Position numbers and translations under genes: made by a program
In this document: positions 10,901 to 12,603 of the stretch, in pieces
Position numbering within the stretch: the first letter of the stretch is position 1
How the letters are laid out: every line of letters begins with the position of its first letter
Notes under the pieces: generated by a model
What the model was told of the DNA's origin: nothing
The model's database searches: none
What the model saw: the letters and a program-made list of their open reading frames with translations, nothing else
Assembly (NCBI GenBank): GCA_009786735.1
Contig: WQRM01000025.1
Location: forward strand, 1-12,603
DNA length: 12,603 bases
Reading direction: 5' to 3'
Origin: Oscillospiraceae bacterium
GTDB taxonomy: Bacteria; Bacillota; Clostridia; Oscillospirales; Acutalibacteraceae

Positions 10901-12603
10901 TCACCCTTGACCTCGCGGGCGGCACAGGGCTCACCGCGCCGACGAACGAGCTGCGCTGGGGCTATGAACACAACTTGGGCGCACAGCCCACGCGCTACGG
11001 CCACACCTTCACCGGTTGGACGGTGACTGCGGGCATTGGCGCAAGCGCCACGATGACCACCATCACCATGAGCACAGCTGCCACCCACGCCATCGCGCAG
11101 TGGCAAGCCAACACCCATCGCTTGATCACCAATCTCAACTACGGCGACCACGGTAATGTGGACACCGGTGCAATCACCTTTGGGCAACCCGTGGGCAGCG
11201 TGATGCCCGCCGACCCCTCGCGCGCAGGCTGGGACTTCCTGGGCTGGCGCACCGCCCCCGCGCCCGACAGCGGCTATGTGGTGGACGAAACCTTTGTGCT
11301 CGCACACAACGGCAACCTCACCATCTATGCCATTTGGGCGCCACGCACCGACACCAACTGGGTCATCCACGTTTATCGCCAAGATGCCAGCGGCAACTTC
11401 AGCCTGCAAAACGTGAGCGAGCGCCAAGGCACCACCGGCGCTGCCATCACTGCCACGGGCTATCCTGCGCCCAACCCGGATTGGTATGTGCTGGACAACA
11501 CACACGCGAACCACGCACCCAGCGGCTTCATCGCCGGGGACGGCAGCACCGTGCTGCGCATGCACTACGCTCGCCGCACGTTTACGTTGACCATCGACCT
11601 AGCAGGCGGCACCGGCGTGGACGTGCTCAGCGTCACCCAAGCATGGGGCACGCAATACGCCATCCCGCAAACGCCAACGCGCGTTGGTTTCACCTTTAGC
11701 CACTGGACGGTGACCGGCGAAAATGCATCGCTGAGCGGCACGAACACCGTGGTGATGGGCACAGCTGCCACCACCGCCACCGCCGTGTGGAACGCACGCA
11801 GCTACACCGTTGCCTTTGATGCAAACGGCGGCGCACCCGCCACACAAAACACCACCGTAACCTTTGGCGGCAACATGGTGCTGCCCGCTCAACCACTGCG
11901 CACGGGCTACACCTTTGCAGGTTGGTTTGACACAGACGCAGCCACCGGCGGCGATGAAATCACCACCGCAACCCCGGTGAATGCCGACACCATCAACACC
12001 GATGCGCTGCCGCCCGCCGCGGCTGCCACCTTCTTTGCCCGCTGGGCAGCCAACACCAACACCGCTTGGGTCGTGCGTATTTACACGCAAAACGCCGACG
12101 GCAGCTTTAGCTACGCTGGCAACGCGCCACAAACCGGCACTACCGGCGCGGCAATCGCCATCGCTGACGCAACGTATACCTCGCCCAGTGCTGCACTGTA
12201 TACATTCGATAGCACACATGCGCTCAACGTGCTCGCAGGCACAATTGCAGCAGACGGCTCGGCTGTGCTGCGCGTGCACTATGCGCGCAACACCGTCACC
12301 CTCACCGTGGACATGGCAGGCGGCACCGGCGTTGATTCGCCGAGCGATGCCATGCGTTGGGGCAGCCAGTATATCCTCACCGGCACACCCGTGCGCACCG
12401 GCTTCACCTTTGACCGCTGGGACATCACCGTTGGTCAAACCGAAGGCGCAGTTGTGGTGGGCAACGTGGTCACCGTCGGTCAAGTAAACACCACCGTCAC
12501 CGCCCGCTGGACAGCCAACACCCACCGCCTATACACCAACCTCAACCACGGCGACGCAACGAACCAGTTCCTGCGCTCTGTGGCGTTTGGGCAAGCCTTT
12601 GAT
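7999..12603 (+). CDS. Giant secreted surface protein with InlB-type (Flg_new) repeats (partial, C-terminus missing)
   Basis: An exported protein, 1535 codons visible with no stop or frameshift. Residues 1-28 are a signal peptide: MKKMLRRA, a Leu/Val-rich core, and cleavage probably after ATA at residue 28. Residues 29-666 form a large region rich in Asn, Thr, Gly, Arg and Trp that I do not recognise. From residue 667 on come InlB B-repeat / Flg_new domains (PF09479 pattern: a GYTFxGW core and a closing YARW), alternating with a recurring domain that begins W-x-x-x-VYTQNxDG and ends DGSAVLRVHYAR. Such repeats are beta-rich and typical of Gram-positive adhesins and extracellular scaffolds. Whether it ends in a sortase motif or SLH domains lies beyond the window. 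Only three lysines (2, 3 and 377) and no cysteine occur in all 1535 residues, although arginine is common. The gene has its own promoter at 7935-7963. Confidence 0.92.
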   Translation, partial: MKKMLRRALSVLLSLALLVTSMAIGATANPTAVTPTTASVVTSLAPPQVALQVPETLWLQPNMTNHTTMIGRQTAVREWTNSNFGAGAYDGSVAHTEAFARVRFQTTDPARVTNIVISTQMYNLGGRSGGTGGLVEFTQTYTNRVNTPSHLDREFRLAGGRISAPGLYNRNYDILRWTATFTLDGVAGHTISAYSIVWAQSLMAGGASLGNWNAGRVRITFAGIGLHTTGSGHPGNENGFHGLSLQHDRTHRHTNHLPFDWLRGIPSSSGIMHTQGQNPAGGMANSNMAAPYLAGAHFYTDLGGRLYGNIADRNNTNAQITIGNLNTVWGSVTVNSRFRSPAGGAGLSSRNERFTPVANLDDAQAANAIPDLVIGFKSSETRTTGSEARHIFSFSDGHSPGTANSNPAAAAARSAYWGHAGSNSTAPQFVWGPRNDGGGAPNSANLMIGAGANTTQRLSTNRTYFSFAAWVRGDNNNRGIARVAGRININWRDTTTYRNASSSLWWNAWQNIDQFVRPNYNADFYSRLRHNTLRLGVPHTNFAVYNVPINATYRNNRHVRPTAGSVRVEHAYQPTGALLNNRVQFSDGPGAGYAWTRIDGLLRGDRVTATPVAIPGMRLHSMVILDAANNVLQTVNANAYGVIPGGNWQSHAEAGRTVRFLYVQVPVRITLNAQSGTVTPMFVDRVQNANHDLPTPTRTGFGFQGWWTTPATGGYRRYNNTPVTNMTDHTLYARWLGNPHTLYFNAGSGTANRASQAIRFSDPFGELATITTPPYGHTFVEWRLGSATGAAISAATVHATDSSVTAFAHFTPNVHRLYTNLNYGTHTAEFQHTVTFGQAVGTLPAPTRVGYTFGDWRTSDNFVVTAATVHSVNSDVTVYARWVPNTDTEWRMHVYTQNVDGTFSQTQNVLNTGTTGATITPAVGNYNPPDPVRYVFDATHALNVLTGTIAADGSAVLRVHYARRTFPLTLDLAGGTGLTAPTNELRWGYEHNLGAQPTRYGHTFTGWTVTAGIGASATMTTITMSTAATHAIAQWQANTHRLITNLNYGDHGNVDTGAITFGQPVGSVMPADPSRAGWDFLGWRTAPAPDSGYVVDETFVLAHNGNLTIYAIWAPRTDTNWVIHVYRQDASGNFSLQNVSERQGTTGAAITATGYPAPNPDWYVLDNTHANHAPSGFIAGDGSTVLRMHYARRTFTLTIDLAGGTGVDVLSVTQAWGTQYAIPQTPTRVGFTFSHWTVTGENASLSGTNTVVMGTAATTATAVWNARSYTVAFDANGGAPATQNTTVTFGGNMVLPAQPLRTGYTFAGWFDTDAATGGDEITTATPVNADTINTDALPPAAAATFFARWAANTNTAWVVRIYTQNADGSFSYAGNAPQTGTTGAAIAIADATYTSPSAALYTFDSTHALNVLAGTIAADGSAVLRVHYARNTVTLTVDMAGGTGVDSPSDAMRWGSQYILTGTPVRTGFTFDRWDITVGQTEGAVVVGNVVTVGQVNTTVTARWTANTHRLYTNLNHGDATNQFLRSVAFGQAFD
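10654..10890 (+). repeat. Spacer domain S1 of the surface protein
   Basis: A 79-residue domain starting TDTEWRMHVYTQNVDG and ending DGSAVLRVHYARR. It recurs as S2 and S3 between pairs of InlB-type repeats. This kind of domain is often seen interleaved with InlB repeats in clostridial surface proteins; a MucBP-like fold is possible but I cannot confirm it. Confidence 0.75.
11347..11577 (+). repeat. Spacer domain S2 of the surface protein
   Basis: A 77-residue copy starting TDTNWVIHVYRQDASG and ending DGSTVLRMHYARR. It has drifted clearly further in DNA and protein from S1 and S3 than these two have from each other. Confidence 0.75.
12055..12291 (+). repeat. Spacer domain S3 of the surface protein
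   Basis: A 79-residue copy starting TNTAWVVRIYTQNADG and ending DGSAVLRVHYARN. Its last third (12205-12294) is nearly identical at DNA level to 10804-10893 in S1: by eye about 10 differences in 90 nt, with an unbroken identical run of 30 nt. Confidence 0.75.

Larger units (their letters stand above)
9997..12603 (+). repeat. Array of InlB-type (Flg_new) protein repeats, nine copies, last one cut
   Basis: Approximate copies: R1 9997-10212, R2 10213-10437, R3 10438-10653, R4 10891-11112, R5 11113-11346, R6 11578-11799, R7 11800-12054, R8 12292-12519, R9 from 12520. Two subtypes occur: one beginning DLAGGTG or DMAGGTG (R4, R6, R8) and one beginning TNLNYG or TNLNHG (R3, R5, R9). R2 is degenerate in its closing YARW (FAHF), and R7 is a typical DANGG copy with a longer loop before its FARW. 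Confidence 0.85.

Noticed and set aside
9802..11565. A 587-codon open frame on the minus strand across the surface protein
   Set aside because: It is antisense to a clearly coding repeat protein. The repeats use Ala, Thr, Gly and Asn codons with C at the third base, which keep this antisense frame free of stops. Its product shows no plausible domain, and no ribosome site or promoter was seen.
11599..12525. A 308-codon open frame on the minus strand
   Set aside because: Same cause as the previous one: mirror of the repeat region, with repeated low-complexity His/Gly/Cys content.
9997..12603. Tandem DNA repeats considered as a CRISPR array or minisatellite
   Set aside because: The repeats are long, imperfect, in frame and follow protein domain borders; there are no short identical repeats with unique spacers.

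Overview
The window looks like chromosomal DNA of a Gram-positive Firmicute, most likely an uncultured member of the class Clostridia. The basis is: strong purine-rich ribosome binding sites at every gene, consensus-like sigma-A promoters with exact 17-bp spacers, an era / yqzL-like / recO arrangement known from Bacilli and Clostridia, a bacterial copy of the archaeal-type aspartyl-tRNA synthetase, and a secreted protein built of InlB-type (Flg_new) repeats. The placement is an inference; there is no rRNA gene or other phylogenetic marker I could compare.

Layout. (1) At the left edge, on the minus strand, is the N-terminal part of a phage-like N-acetylmuramoyl-L-alanine amidase with a TTG start. 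It is divergent from everything else, and a back-to-back promoter pair lies at 404-481. (2) Plus strand 514-3295: two paralogous membrane proteins followed 12 nt later by an archaeal-type AspRS. The second membrane protein is two copies of the first fused together, so the locus holds three tandem copies of one membrane module. A strong hairpin lies behind AspRS. (3) Plus strand 3365-7853: a housekeeping run of SAM methyltransferase, Era GTPase (ATGA overlap), a hairpin-rich gap, GNAT acetyltransferase, a small YqzL-like protein, RecO (overlapping yqzL), an unrecognised 136-aa protein and TrmD, closed by a clear intrinsic terminator at 7873-7901. (4) Plus strand 7999 to the right edge: a consensus-like promoter and one giant exported protein (1535 codons seen, no stop reached) with a signal peptide, a large unrecognised N-terminal region, then InlB-type repeats arranged in a higher-order unit of about 231-236 residues.

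How it fits together. Region 3 is largely RNA and ribosome maintenance (Era for 30S assembly, TrmD for tRNA m1G37) plus recombination repair (RecO). AspRS in region 2 feeds translation, while the membrane proteins that precede it have no evident link to it. Regions 1 and 4 act at the cell envelope. The most unusual points are the fused triple membrane module, a RecO that lacks the zinc-finger segment, a YqzL-like gene that runs 74 nt into recO, a TrmD with a palindrome-encoded N-terminal extension, and a giant surface protein with only three lysines and no cysteine in 1535 residues. I see no CRISPR array, transposase, tRNA or rRNA gene. No stretch longer than 300 bases lacks a gene; the longest gap (5062-5253) is full of hairpins.
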